From Mucilaginibacter gotjawali (GTDB lineage Bacteria; Bacteroidota; Bacteroidia; Sphingobacteriales; Sphingobacteriaceae), in contig NZ_AP017313.1 of assembly GCF_002355435.1 (NCBI RefSeq), forward strand, positions 5,208,001 through 5,272,000: a DNA stretch of 64,000 nt. Direction: 5' to 3'. The notes below the pieces were generated by a model that saw only the letters and a list, made by a program, of their open reading frames with translations, searched no databases and was not told the DNA's origin. The position numbers and the translations under genes are program-made. Shown here one piece after another: positions 1-7,870 of the stretch. Every line of letters starts with the position of its first letter. Position 1 is the stretch's first letter.

Positions 1-271
1 TGTTAATACAGCCTTAACTTCAGCTTAACGGTGATGTTAAAGTTGTATTATTCAGCTATTATCTGGTAAAATAAAGTTACAATTAATTTAACATTAGGTA
101 AAAGCACATAACCGAATATTTTTTGATTTTATTTTTGTATGTCCGGTGATTTTGTGTGAAAAGTTTGAGCGATACTCAAAAAATAGCGCAAATATTATTG
201 GCAAATGCAGGCTAAAAAATGATCCATTCAAATTAATTCTATAAAATCCATAGGAATTATATAAATTGTTT

Positions 272-279
272 TATATTTG
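272..279 (+). promoter_or_regulatory. -7 promoter element of the riboswitch-desulfurase unit
   Basis: TATATTTG matches the Bacteroidota -7 consensus TAnnTTTG and lies about 22 bases before the riboswitch stem, so transcription would start just ahead of it. No convincing TTTG -33 box is seen at the usual distance. The AT-rich bases 1-271 hold no other feature that I can support. Confidence 0.5.
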
Positions 280-300
280 TCCCCGAAACGTTCTTTATTA

Positions 301-396
301 TTTATCCAGAAAGACCGAGGGAATGGCCCTGCGACGTCTTAGCAACCTATAAACATAAGGTGCTAATTCCACTCCTGTAACCGGGAGAAAGATAAA
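301..396 (+). promoter_or_regulatory. SAM-I (S-box) riboswitch
   Basis: The outer P1 stem pairs TTTATC (301-306) with GATAAA (391-396). Inside are the S-box signatures: AGACCGAGGGA, the conserved GGCCC with CGACGTCTTAGCAACC, GGTGCTAATTCC, and GAAAGATAA closing P1. SAM-I riboswitches bind S-adenosylmethionine and usually turn off sulfur and methionine genes when SAM is plentiful. No terminator hairpin with a U-run is obvious between 397 and the start codon at 478, so control may be translational; this is inference. The controlled gene is the cysteine desulfurase that begins 81 bases downstream. Confidence 0.9.
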
Positions 397-477
397 ATCC
401 AGGTATAATCTACTTGTAATTGCTGCACCCTGCGCGGCTTCTGGCATATGGAATAAAGGCAAATAAAAAAACAAGAC

Positions 478-1608
478 ATGAAAATTTACCTGGATAACGC
501 AGCCACCACCCCGCTGGATCAAAACGTATTCGAAGCGATGACCCCTTATTTTCTGAATCACTATGGTAACGCGTCTTCGCAGCACGGGCCGGGCCGCGAG
601 GCAGGCCAGGCACTGGAAGCCAGCCGCGCCACGATCGCCGGTTTGTTAAATGCTTTACCTGAAGAGATCGTTTTCACTTCGGGTGGTACCGAGGCGGATA
701 ATATCGCCATCGTGTCGGCGGTTACCTGTAACCATATCGACCATGTGATCACTACACCGTTTGAGCACCCGGCCGTTTTGCAAACCCTGCGCGCACTGAC
801 GGCCAAAAACCATACCCGCATAAGTTATATAAAGCATGACGGCAAAGGCAACCTGGATCTGAGCCACCTGGAATACCTGCTGCGGACCAATACCCGCAAC
901 CTGGTTTCGGTAATGCATGCCAACAACGAAATAGGCAACCTGAACGATATCGTGCAGACCGGCGAGCTATGCGAAAAATACCAGGCCTTGTTCCATACCG
1001 ATACAGTACAAACTATGGGGCATTACCGCCACGACCTTAGCCGGCTGAAAGTTCATTTCCTGGCGGCATCGGCGCATAAGTTCCACGGCCCCAAAGGCGT
1101 TGGCTTTTTGTACCGCAGCAAAGGGCAGCGGCTCAACCGCCTTATCCACGGCGGGGGCCAGGAAAGCGGCCTGCGCGCCGGCACCGAAAATATCCCGGGC
1201 ATTGTTGGTATGGCCAAAGCGCTTGAAATTGCTTACGGGCAAATGGAACAGGATCATTCGTACATACAAAACTTAAAATACCATTTGATTACCCGTTTGA
1301 CCGAAACATTGCCGGATGTGCAGTTTAACGGCAATTCGGCCGACTTAAATAAAAGCCTTTATACGTTATTAAGCGTGAGCCTGCCCGGTACGGATACCGA
1401 CCTGCTGCGCTACCTCGATACAGAGGGCATCGCCGTTTCCGGAGGCAGCGCCTGTTCGGGCGGATCAGCCTCGCATGTATTGAAGGCGCTTGGTACAGAT
1501 GCAGCGCGCACCGCTATCCGCTTTTCATTCAGTAAATTCAATACCAGGGCCGAGCTAGACCAGGTGGCAGAAAAACTGGCCGCAGTTTTCCGGCTGGCAG
1601 CTGCCTGA
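478..1608 (+). CDS. Cysteine desulfurase (NifS/IscS family, class V aminotransferase fold)
   Basis: A PLP enzyme that takes sulfur from L-cysteine, leaving alanine and an enzyme persulfide that feeds Fe-S clusters, thiolated tRNA or other sulfur acceptors. Visible are LDNAATTP at the N-terminus, SGGTEADN near residue 68, HTDTVQ near 173, the PLP lysine K201 in SAHKFHGPKG, GGGQESGLRAGTEN near 226, and the catalytic cysteine C326 in SGGSACSGGSASHVL. At 376 residues it is of normal length. No iscU, sufE or similar acceptor gene lies next to it. It follows a SAM-I riboswitch and precedes a tRNA-Cys by 13 bases, so its sulfur may serve methionine-linked metabolism or tRNA modification. The family call is firm; the exact acceptor is unknown. 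Confidence 0.92.
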   Translation: MKIYLDNAATTPLDQNVFEAMTPYFLNHYGNASSQHGPGREAGQALEASRATIAGLLNALPEEIVFTSGGTEADNIAIVSAVTCNHIDHVITTPFEHPAVLQTLRALTAKNHTRISYIKHDGKGNLDLSHLEYLLRTNTRNLVSVMHANNEIGNLNDIVQTGELCEKYQALFHTDTVQTMGHYRHDLSRLKVHFLAASAHKFHGPKGVGFLYRSKGQRLNRLIHGGGQESGLRAGTENIPGIVGMAKALEIAYGQMEQDHSYIQNLKYHLITRLTETLPDVQFNGNSADLNKSLYTLLSVSLPGTDTDLLRYLDTEGIAVSGGSACSGGSASHVLKALGTDAARTAIRFSFSKFNTRAELDQVAEKLAAVFRLAAA

Positions 1609-1621
1609 GGCAGCAACAAAC

Positions 1622-1693
1622 GGTGGAGTGGCCGAGTGGCGAGGCGGGGGTCTGCAAAACCTTTTACGGCGGTTCGAATCCGCCCTCACACCT
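1622..1693 (+). tRNA. tRNA-Cys (GCA), with an irregular acceptor stem
   Basis: Cloverleaf: D-stem GCC/GGC, anticodon stem GGGGT/ACCTT around loop CTGCAAA (anticodon GCA at 1654-1656), and a strong T-arm GGCGG-TTCGAAT-CCGCC. The 3' acceptor strand reads CTCACACC. It pairs with GGTGGAG only if one A is bulged (GAG/CTC, A, GGTG/CACC), and the anticodon stem has two G-U pairs. CCA is not encoded. The gene lies between a cysteine desulfurase and a secreted protein gene and is probably cotranscribed with the former. It could be a divergent functional tRNA or a decaying copy. Confidence 0.8.
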
Positions 1694-1704
1694 CTAATGA
1701 AGAT

Positions 1705-2124
1705 ATGATGAAGAAAGTTATTTTAATGACAGGGCTTATGGTTTGGAGTATAGCGCTTTTTGCGCAGGACAAGCCGCTCACCATCGAGAACTATTATAAA
1801 CTGAAATGGGGCCATGCTGAAGAGTTTATCGCACTATGGAAAAAAAACCATTACCCGTTGCTAAAAAAACTGGTTGAAAATGGCGACTTGCTGCGTATTA
1901 CAGCCGAAATCCCTGTTCTGCACAGCGGGGAAGACACCCGTTGGGACTTTAAAGTGACTACCACGTTTAAAAATGAACACCTGGCATTGGATTATAGCAT
2001 CGCCGACCCTTATAAAAAACAGCTTTTTCCGGACCGGGAGAGCTATGCCAAAGCGGAGCAGCAGCGTTTTGAACTGGTGCTGGCACACTGGGACGTTATC
2101 GTAGAAAGTGTCCCTTTAAATTAA
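1705..2124 (+). CDS. Secreted protein of unknown function (139 aa)
   Basis: The start at 1705 (ATGATGAAG) is chosen because the frame upstream runs through the tRNA gene, and because from here the product begins with a clean signal peptide (MMKKVILMTGLMVWSIALFA, then QDKP). The mature part, near ENYYKLKWGHAEEFIALWKKNHYPLL, looks like a small alpha+beta periplasmic protein, perhaps of dimeric alpha-beta-barrel type; this is a guess. It starts 11 bases after the tRNA and may be read from the same transcript. I do not recognise the family. Confidence 0.7.
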   Translation: MMKKVILMTGLMVWSIALFAQDKPLTIENYYKLKWGHAEEFIALWKKNHYPLLKKLVENGDLLRITAEIPVLHSGEDTRWDFKVTTTFKNEHLALDYSIADPYKKQLFPDRESYAKAEQQRFELVLAHWDVIVESVPLN

Positions 2125-2134
2125 CTTATAGAAT

Positions 2135-2251
2135 ATGAAAAAACTCCATATACTTACGTCACTTTGCCTGCTATCAGGCGTGTTACATGCACAAACCTTT
2201 ATCGCTAACGGGCAGTGGCGGGGGGTATTTTACCAGCCGGACGGCAATTGA
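2135..2251 (+). pseudogene. 38-residue secreted ORF, probably the 5' remnant of a larger gene
   Basis: Begins MKKLHILTSLCLLSGVLHAQ, a good signal peptide, then FIANGQWRGVFYQPDGN and a stop. It starts 10 bases after the preceding stop codon. The mature part is only about 18 residues and resembles the opening of longer secreted proteins that start with a GxW(R/N)G segment, so truncation is more likely than a finished peptide. The sequence after the stop is AT-rich and non-coding. Confidence 0.35.
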
Positions 2252-2368
2252 AGCGACAACCTTAGTCGCCGTTACCGGCAAAAAATCAGCTCCCGGCAGG
2301 CTTTCATTAAATTTTCCATAATTTTTTATTAATTAATTATTACGACATAAAATAAATTAAAAATAAAG

Positions 2369-2391
2369 CAGTTAATTTATCTAATTAACTG
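2369..2391. terminator. AT-rich hairpin between convergent genes
   Basis: CAGTTAATT and AATTAACTG form a perfect 9-bp stem with a 5-base loop. It lies between the rightward genes ending at 2124/2251 and the leftward gene ending at 2461, a natural place for a bidirectional terminator. There is no strong U-run, so the role is inferred. Confidence 0.35.
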
Positions 2392-2460
2392 AATTTTAAT
2401 CTGTCAGTTAGTAGTTAAATTGTGTAAACGCAGGTATAGCGCAAGGCCACCCCTGCCTTT

Positions 2461-3012
2461 TTATTTACCCCCAAAGTTGGAAATGGAATGACGAATGAGG
2501 GTGAGCAGGTTCTTCCGTACTGCGGCATCACCAGCAGTAAGTTTTTTTACCAGGCGTTCTTTCTTTTGAAGGTATTGCAGGGCGTGTTTCCGGTCGTGCC
2601 TTAATACCCATTTGATATTGTCAGCCAGGTCGCAATACTTAAGGGTTTGTGCGGCGGGACTGGTTTTGCTGAGGCGCAATGCTTCTTTTTCTTTCCGTTC
2701 GTCTTTGCTAAGAAAGGGGAATGCCGCTGACGTATATACATCTGTCAGCTCCGTAACGGTTGAGGTGATAAAACTGGCTTGTTCAGGCTCGTATCCGAAA
2801 AGGATCAGGGTATTGGTTAATTCATCTGCGGTGGTTTCAGTATCCTCCAAAAGGTCATGACATAAACCCGTCTCGTACCCGAGCGCCATTAATGGCCCTG
2901 CCATGCCGGCAACGGCAGCCAGGTGCGTAAAATACGGGGCGGTGGTTTTTTTTACCAGTTGCCCGCGGTGTTTCTCTTCCACCCATCGTGTAAACAGTTG
3001 GGCGGATGTCAT
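2461..3012 (-). CDS. HD-domain phosphohydrolase (MESH1/SpoT-hydrolase-like)
   Basis: At 183 residues it has the signature of the small alarmone-hydrolase-like HD family: H30 in YFTHLAAVAG, the HD pair H52-D53 in LCHDLLEDTET followed by E56 and D57, and a later Asp in KYCDLADNIKWVLRHD. Such enzymes hydrolyse (p)ppGpp or related nucleotides using a divalent metal. There is no synthetase domain. Its start overlaps the stop of the upstream DUF1543 gene by 4 bases, so the two are translationally coupled. Substrate is inferred from the family only. Confidence 0.75.
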   Translation of the reverse strand: MTSAQLFTRWVEEKHRGQLVKKTTAPYFTHLAAVAGMAGPLMALGYETGLCHDLLEDTETTADELTNTLILFGYEPEQASFITSTVTELTDVYTSAAFPFLSKDERKEKEALRLSKTSPAAQTLKYCDLADNIKWVLRHDRKHALQYLQKKERLVKKLTAGDAAVRKNLLTLIRHSISNFGGK

Positions 3013-3590
3013 TTGATCTTATCCAGTTTTAAATAACCTAAATGGATTTTGTCGGTTGCCACATCTTCAGCAGGCGTTAGCAATACCCGGTACTTTTCCT
3101 TTTCGCCGGGCGGCAGGATCTCTTCGATATGATAGATATCATCCACATCAATGCCATATTTTTCGTCGATATGCGAACCGGCTCCTTTTAGGGTATTGGT
3201 TTTATAGAACAAGGTTTGCTTTGCGTGCCGCGCTGCCTGCGCTCGGTCGCTGTGTACGGATAGTACGGTATAATGCTGTTCCTCCAGCTTATCGGCCTGG
3301 TAACCGCCCAGGTTTATAAAAAACAGCCGGTTTAAAGCTAAAAAGTCATCCCGCTCCTTCAATACAACTTCCACCCTAAAGCCACTTACCCGGGTTACTT
3401 CGCGCCAGCCATCAACATGGAGGCTATTGCCGGTCCCGGGCCAGAAAGCGCGCATCTGCGGCACCAGGTCATTCAGCACCTGGCCGATACCAAAAAAATA
3501 ATCATGCTGTTCCACATTGCGCGCGGGGGATTTTGAGCCCAGCAGCACCATAAATAATTTTAGTTCAGCTGAGGATGGCATGTTCATCAT
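3009..3590 (-). CDS. DUF1543-like protein
   Basis: A 193-residue protein opening MMNMPSSAELKLFMVLLGSKSPARNVEQHDYFFGIG. The hydrophobic first strand, the early H-D-x-F-F-x-x-G and the duplicated layout (a second HYTVLSVHSDRAQAARHAKQ unit near residue 105) fit DUF1543. It overlaps the FAD protein upstream by 26 bases and the HD hydrolase downstream by 4, so the three genes form one tight unit. Later ATGs at 3587 and 3581 are possible starts. Function unknown. Confidence 0.6.
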   Translation of the reverse strand: MMNMPSSAELKLFMVLLGSKSPARNVEQHDYFFGIGQVLNDLVPQMRAFWPGTGNSLHVDGWREVTRVSGFRVEVVLKERDDFLALNRLFFINLGGYQADKLEEQHYTVLSVHSDRAQAARHAKQTLFYKTNTLKGAGSHIDEKYGIDVDDIYHIEEILPPGEKEKYRVLLTPAEDVATDKIHLGYLKLDKIK

Positions 3591-5295
3591 TTGGCAATAA
3601 AGTTTTTATGATAGTGGCCGAGGCCGCCTCGCTAAAATCAAGGCCCGAATAATCGGGGTTATAGCCGCCGATATAAGGTACGGCCATGATGTAGATGCGG
3701 TTGTTAAATGCGCCGTAATCATCTATCACCTGGAAATTATCGTTGATGGTAATGCCCGAAACTCTAAGGTAATAGTCGCCATGCTGGTCCCGGAGCACAT
3801 CTTTGCTGGCAGCGACGGCCTTGAGCGCTTCATCGGTCGAGCGGAATTTTAAACGCGCCGGGCTAACCGTTTTTTTGCTTAACATGCTTTTAAACTGAAA
3901 TTCATCAAAATCCAAATGCGGCTGCCCAACACAATCTACATAGGTTTTAAAATATTTTGCCTGTGCCCGGCCTTCTTCGTCGGTATAACGGTAAGTTGCT
4001 CCGCCCCTGCTCTCTGCTTCCACCCGGCTGTCGTCGCCAACAGCAACCAGGTCAAGCACCCCGGCGTGGTGCAGCGCTATCAGCTCCTCACTTGAGCTTT
4101 GCGGTATATAGGCAATAACAATTGAGATGAGCGGCGTGAGCGAATGCTGCAGCCGCAGCATATCTTCTGCTGACAAATGTTTAGCCGGATAGTTTAGCGC
4201 AAAACTAAGCACACCCAGCATTTCTTTCCAGTAAACCGATTCCCTGCGTCTGATCGATTTTGCTGCTTCTGCATATTCGGCCCTTAACAGCTGGAAAGGG
4301 TCGAGCCGCTCGCGGAGGTCCATCATTGCGGCTACAAATTCTTCCATGCGCAGGTGTTTGATCTTTTCGTAAAATACAGGGTCTTTTTCTTTTATAGGCG
4401 CTTTAAAATCGTTCTCGAACACAAAATCGAGCGATAAAAAGCCGTTATTAGCTGCCCTATGCGCCGCAAGTTCATCAGGCGTCAGCAGCGAATCATTTGA
4501 CAGGTGCGAGTCGTCAAGGTGAAACCGCACTGCGGGCAGCATGCCGTTGCGGGTGTGCATTATCATTTTAAAGTTTGGGCTTTCGGGCAGCAGGCGGTAA
4601 CTAAGGGTGCCATTTTCGTGCTTGCTGAACGTACCATTGTAGCGCGACAGTGTCCGAATGGCGTCAACCGCAGTAAGCGAGGAGCCTTTGATGGCAACCT
4701 GGTGATTAAGTTTAAGGGCGAGTTTGGCGGGCGGATAGGGCGAATCAAAATAACCGGGCACGGTTCCTTCGTGCTTAACCGGCCAGTTATGCCCGGTGCA
4801 GATGATCACCCTGTCAAACGCGAATTTTTCGGCGCCGTTTATTTCCACAAAAACCCTTTCCTGCCCGGGGTAATCTATGATATCGGTTACGTTGCTGCTG
4901 TAATGTATTTTAAACGGGATGCCGCGTTCGCCGGCCTGTTTTTGCAACATATCAAACTGGGCGGTAAGGTACTGGCCAAACAGTAAGCGCGGCAATACCT
5001 TGTATTCATTAAAACGAGCCGGATCGATGTGGAACTTATTTAACGTATCTTTTGGTACAGTTTTTATCCATGCCGACAGCGGGCTAACCAGCAGGGGGAT
5101 CTCATTACCGGATACATTGGTGATATGTTCGTCATTGGCGCCGTCGGCGCTGTAGGGCATACCCGCGCCCAATCGGTTTCGCTTCTCAAATACGGTGATG
5201 GCAATATCCGTCCTGCCAGCATCTACCAGTCTTTTAAACATAAATAAGCCGCCCGGTCCGCCACCCAAAATGGCTATGTGTTTGGTCGTTTCCAA
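3565..5295 (-). CDS. FAD/NAD(P)-binding oxidoreductase (NAD_binding_9 type)
   Basis: 576 residues with an N-terminal Rossmann motif GGGPGG at 11-16, an ATG-motif-like stretch FDRVIICTGHNWP near residue 165, and a C-terminal DCVGQPHLDF segment. This layout matches flavoproteins of the HpnW/YdhS type, which have an FAD-binding Rossmann fold and poorly known substrates. No transmembrane segment is evident. It is the first gene of the leftward trio FAD protein-DUF1543-HD hydrolase. The family is clear; the reaction is not. Confidence 0.8.
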   Translation of the reverse strand: METTKHIAILGGGPGGLFMFKRLVDAGRTDIAITVFEKRNRLGAGMPYSADGANDEHITNVSGNEIPLLVSPLSAWIKTVPKDTLNKFHIDPARFNEYKVLPRLLFGQYLTAQFDMLQKQAGERGIPFKIHYSSNVTDIIDYPGQERVFVEINGAEKFAFDRVIICTGHNWPVKHEGTVPGYFDSPYPPAKLALKLNHQVAIKGSSLTAVDAIRTLSRYNGTFSKHENGTLSYRLLPESPNFKMIMHTRNGMLPAVRFHLDDSHLSNDSLLTPDELAAHRAANNGFLSLDFVFENDFKAPIKEKDPVFYEKIKHLRMEEFVAAMMDLRERLDPFQLLRAEYAEAAKSIRRRESVYWKEMLGVLSFALNYPAKHLSAEDMLRLQHSLTPLISIVIAYIPQSSSEELIALHHAGVLDLVAVGDDSRVEAESRGGATYRYTDEEGRAQAKYFKTYVDCVGQPHLDFDEFQFKSMLSKKTVSPARLKFRSTDEALKAVAASKDVLRDQHGDYYLRVSGITINDNFQVIDDYGAFNNRIYIMAVPYIGGYNPDYSGLDFSEAASATIIKTLLPNDEHAILS

Positions 5296-5704
5296 ATTAT
5301 TCAGCTTTAAAAATTACTTCCCTGTTCAATATTATTTCCAAACAACTGAGCTTTTGCATTTTTGTTTATAAAAATAGCTGGGGGATGGTGTTATAGCTAT
5401 GTTATTTAAAATACAATGACATTTCCCGGCGCCATGGCCAGTTGCCATGGCCCGCCAGGGCCACCCGACTATATTTATACCCAACAGCCCTTTGTACCTG
5501 CTGGCATTATGCCTGTATTAACAAACCATAAAGGGCGGTTAAAAATGAATAAGCGGCCAAATGAGCAACTGTCCTTTTATCTTACTCTTTTTTATTTGAA
5601 TTTGGACACTATTTGTTCCCCGGAGGGCTGCTCAAAGGGGGATTGGGCCTTTGGTATTGCATTTGTATCTCTTCCGGCAATCAGTCACACTTAAAAAAAA
5701 CATC
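5296..5704. other. Intergenic region between divergent genes
   Basis: It separates the leftward FAD gene from the rightward small membrane gene and must hold both promoters. The self-complementary CCATGGCCAGTTGCCATGG (5433-5451) is the only notable motif. The short open frames here have no start context or composition that supports coding. Confidence 0.5.
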
Positions 5705-5863
5705 ATGAGATCAATTTTGTACATAATAGCAGTTATCCTCATCATTGGATGGGCTATCGGCACATTTGCTTACGCGGCAGGCGGCCTGATTCATATTTTA
5801 TTGGTAATAGCGGTTATCGCTATTATACTTGGCCTGATCAGGCGGGATTCTACAGTTATCTAA
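5705..5863 (+). CDS. Small lmo0937-family membrane protein (52 aa)
   Basis: Two hydrophobic helices: residues 3-25 (ILYIIAVILIIGWAIGTFAY) and 29-44 (IHILLVIAVIAIILGL), then a basic tail RRDSTVI. The GG-x-IHILLVIA pattern is typical of the lmo0937 family, small inner-membrane proteins often linked to stress responses and of unknown mechanism. It is followed by its own intrinsic terminator and so is probably monocistronic. Confidence 0.8.
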   Translation: MRSILYIIAVILIIGWAIGTFAYAAGGLIHILLVIAVIAIILGLIRRDSTVI

Positions 5864-5904
5864 CCTAAGCCAACAAGAATTTTCGGGTAAGTGAAGTTGA
5901 AACT

Positions 5905-5937
5905 AAGCCCGGTTTGTAAAATCAAGCCGGGCTTTTC
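5905..5937 (+). terminator. Intrinsic terminator after the lmo0937 gene
   Basis: AAGCCCGG (5905-5912) pairs with CCGGGCTT (5927-5934) around a 14-base loop, followed by a short T-run. It lies about 40 bases after the stop codon. Confidence 0.75.
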
Positions 5938-6038
5938 GTTAGCTATTTTATTTTACACCCGGCGACATTCAATAATTTTTATTGATTTTTACACTATTGC
6001 GGGCATCGGCAAGCTGCTGAAAACGCTAAAACTAAAAA

Positions 6039-6728
6039 ATGGAATTAGAAAAACATTATTCAAACAGGAGCGGCTGGCTGCGGGCGGCTGTTTTGGGCGC
6101 CAATGACGGCATCCTTTCAACCACCAGTATAGCTATTGGCGTAGCGGCGGCCAGCCATACCCGGGGCCCGGTAGTCCTGGCGGCACTTGCGGGCCTGGTT
6201 GCAGGCGCAATGTCAATGGCGGCAGGTGAATATGTGTCGGTGAGTTCGCAATCGGATATTGAGAATGCAGATTTAGTTCGGGAAAAGAAAGAACTGGACA
6301 CCATGCCCGAGATCGAACTGAAAGAACTGGCAAAAATTTATAAAAAACGGGGGTTAGACAGTGAGCTGGCCCTGCAGGTGGCGGAACAGCTGACCAAACA
6401 CAACGCCCTGGAAGCCCACGCCAAAGACGAATTGGGCATTAACGAATTTTCGCAGCCGAAACCGCTGCAGGCGGCCCTGGCCTCGGGGGCATCTTTTATA
6501 TCAGGCGGCATTTTACCCTTTTTTGTATCCCTGTTAGCGCCGGTACACCTGATGGAAATATTTTTATATGGTTTTGCCACCGTATTCCTGGCCCTGTCGG
6601 GCGCTGTTGCAGCAAAAGCAGGCGGCTCGGCCATAGTCAAAAGCATGATCCGGATCTGCTTTTGGGGGACGATAGCGATGGGGATCACGGCGCTGGTGGG
6701 TTATTTGTTTGGGGTGAAGACGGGGTAA
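6039..6728 (+). CDS. VIT1/CCC1-family metal transporter
   Basis: 229 residues with the family signature GANDGILSTTSIAIGVAAAS near residue 20 and AGAMSMAAGEYVSVSSQSD near 65. Next come a charged cytosolic metal-binding stretch with several Glu residues (REKKELDTMPEIELKELAKIYKKRGLDSELALQVAEQL) and three C-terminal membrane helices. Members export or sequester Fe2+ or Mn2+. It is separated from its neighbours, with a terminator before it and a low-complexity spacer after it. The metal cannot be told from sequence. Confidence 0.9.
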   Translation: MELEKHYSNRSGWLRAAVLGANDGILSTTSIAIGVAAASHTRGPVVLAALAGLVAGAMSMAAGEYVSVSSQSDIENADLVREKKELDTMPEIELKELAKIYKKRGLDSELALQVAEQLTKHNALEAHAKDELGINEFSQPKPLQAALASGASFISGGILPFFVSLLAPVHLMEIFLYGFATVFLALSGAVAAKAGGSAIVKSMIRICFWGTIAMGITALVGYLFGVKTG

Positions 6729-6777
6729 GGGATTCTGGCGATATCAAGGACCTTACAAGCCAAAAGAAAATTTAATA

Positions 6778-6865
6778 ACAAATAATGAATGTTGAATGCC
6801 GAATGTTGAAATGCTTAATCATAATTCAAAATTGGTCGTTCGGTGTTCGATATTAAAATCCGTTA
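6778..6865. repeat. Micro-repeat spacer (GAATGTTGAAT words)
   Basis: Repeated short words of the type AATGAATGTTGAATGCCGAATGTTGAA are followed by a roughly complementary stretch (AATTCAAAATTGGTCGTTCGGTGTTCGATATT). The whole could fold as an imperfect hairpin between convergent genes. It is one of several spacers of the same design in this window. Confidence 0.5.
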
Positions 6866-6903
6866 CCCAAAGTTTGCAAATTCAGACAACGGCTACTATC
6901 ACA

Positions 6904-7584
6904 TCATAAAACAGCGCTAATTCGCAGTTTGTTCCCAGCTGCGCAGCCTGCGCAACAGGGTATCATAGTTTTCCAGGTTGACCCCATCAAGCATCGTAAA
7001 TTTTTTTTGAAATTAACCAGGTAAGCTTTTGCCTTCGCGCTTCCCGAAAGCGCGCTGATGAATAGCTTGTCAGCCAGGTTAATCGTGGCCTCATTATTTA
7101 TATTTGGCGTGTATTGATAAAGGTTTAATACATTGTTCACCTGTTTGGCGCTATATTTAGGGATACGCCGGTTGATCACTGAATCGCGGACCAATTTACC
7201 TTTCGAAAAATAAATATGCTCCGTTGTCCAAACGGTTTCGTTGTATGTCATATCCTTACCCACCGGCAGATCAACCAACTCCTGCACCAGCAATTCGCCA
7301 TTGGCTGTTTTTACATTACAAATTTTCACGGCCTCCCAAAATTTGATAATTTGCTTTGCCCCGCATACCGAAAGCACAAATTCACGGTATAATACTTTGC
7401 CTTTAATGATGTTTTTTTCTTGGGCGCCGCATAAAGCAATGGCAACATTACCGGGAAGTTGAAATACCGTATCTGCTTTGCTGTCAGCATACTTGGATGC
7501 AGCACATTTGCAGCCGGAAAGTTTTAACTGGCCAAATGCCATCGCGGGGATAAATGCCAGCAGCAATATTTTGATAAATTTCAT
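6904..7584 (-). CDS. Secreted protein of unknown function, probably frameshifted near its 3' end
   Basis: The start at 7584 gives MKFIKILLLAFIPAMAFGQ, a good signal peptide; the ATG nine bases upstream (7593) is less likely. The mature part begins LKLSGCKCAASKYADSKADTVFQ and is otherwise unrecognised. An 8-base A run (T8 at 7001-7008 on the given strand) precedes an implausible Cys-rich tail. Adding one A gives the natural-looking tail FTMLDGVNLENYDTLLRRLR and a stop at 6917-6919. The gene is therefore either broken or carries a sequence error. It lies in the same direction as the sigma-factor genes and could be part of their output. Confidence 0.65.
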   Translation of the reverse strand: MKFIKILLLAFIPAMAFGQLKLSGCKCAASKYADSKADTVFQLPGNVAIALCGAQEKNIIKGKVLYREFVLSVCGAKQIIKFWEAVKICNVKTANGELLVQELVDLPVGKDMTYNETVWTTEHIYFSKGKLVRDSVINRRIPKYSAKQVNNVLNLYQYTPNINNEATINLADKLFISALSGSAKAKAYLVNFKKNLRCLMGSTWKTMIPCCAGCAAGNKLRISAVL

Positions 7585-7664
7585 ATACGGCAATAGGTTT
7601 TAGCTAAGGTAATAAAGAAATGCTATTGAAGGGTTGATTGTTGTTTTTTTAACGCAACTGCTCA

Positions 7665-7817
7665 CTATGTGCACAGGCGCGCGAACCTGCAAAACTCAAA
7701 CAACGGAAGATATTTAAATTGCACTGCCGGGTGCCGGTGATGTTTTACCCAAATAAACAGGTGCAGGAAAAACACAATCGGGCACATGAGCAGCAGCCTT
7801 TTAAAAAAAGTGATCAT
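7665..7817 (-). CDS. Possible small membrane protein (50 aa)
   Basis: Reads MITFFKRLLLMCPIVFFLHLF, then WVKHHRHPAVQFKYLPLFEF and a short basic end. It has one hydrophobic helix followed by a His/Arg-rich loop. It fills the gap between the putative anti-sigma gene and the secreted protein on the same strand. No homologue is recognised, and the support is composition and position only. Confidence 0.35.
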   Translation of the reverse strand: MITFFKRLLLMCPIVFFLHLFIWVKHHRHPAVQFKYLPLFEFCRFARLCT

Positions 7818-7870
7818 AATAAGCTGTTTTAAAAATATTTATTGTTTTGTCCCGGTTTGTTGATCTTTCT

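Noticed and set aside
5416..5694. A 92-codon open frame in the divergent intergenic region
   Set aside because: No family resemblance, poor composition, contains a CCATGGCC palindrome, and runs into the start region of the lmo0937 gene in another frame.
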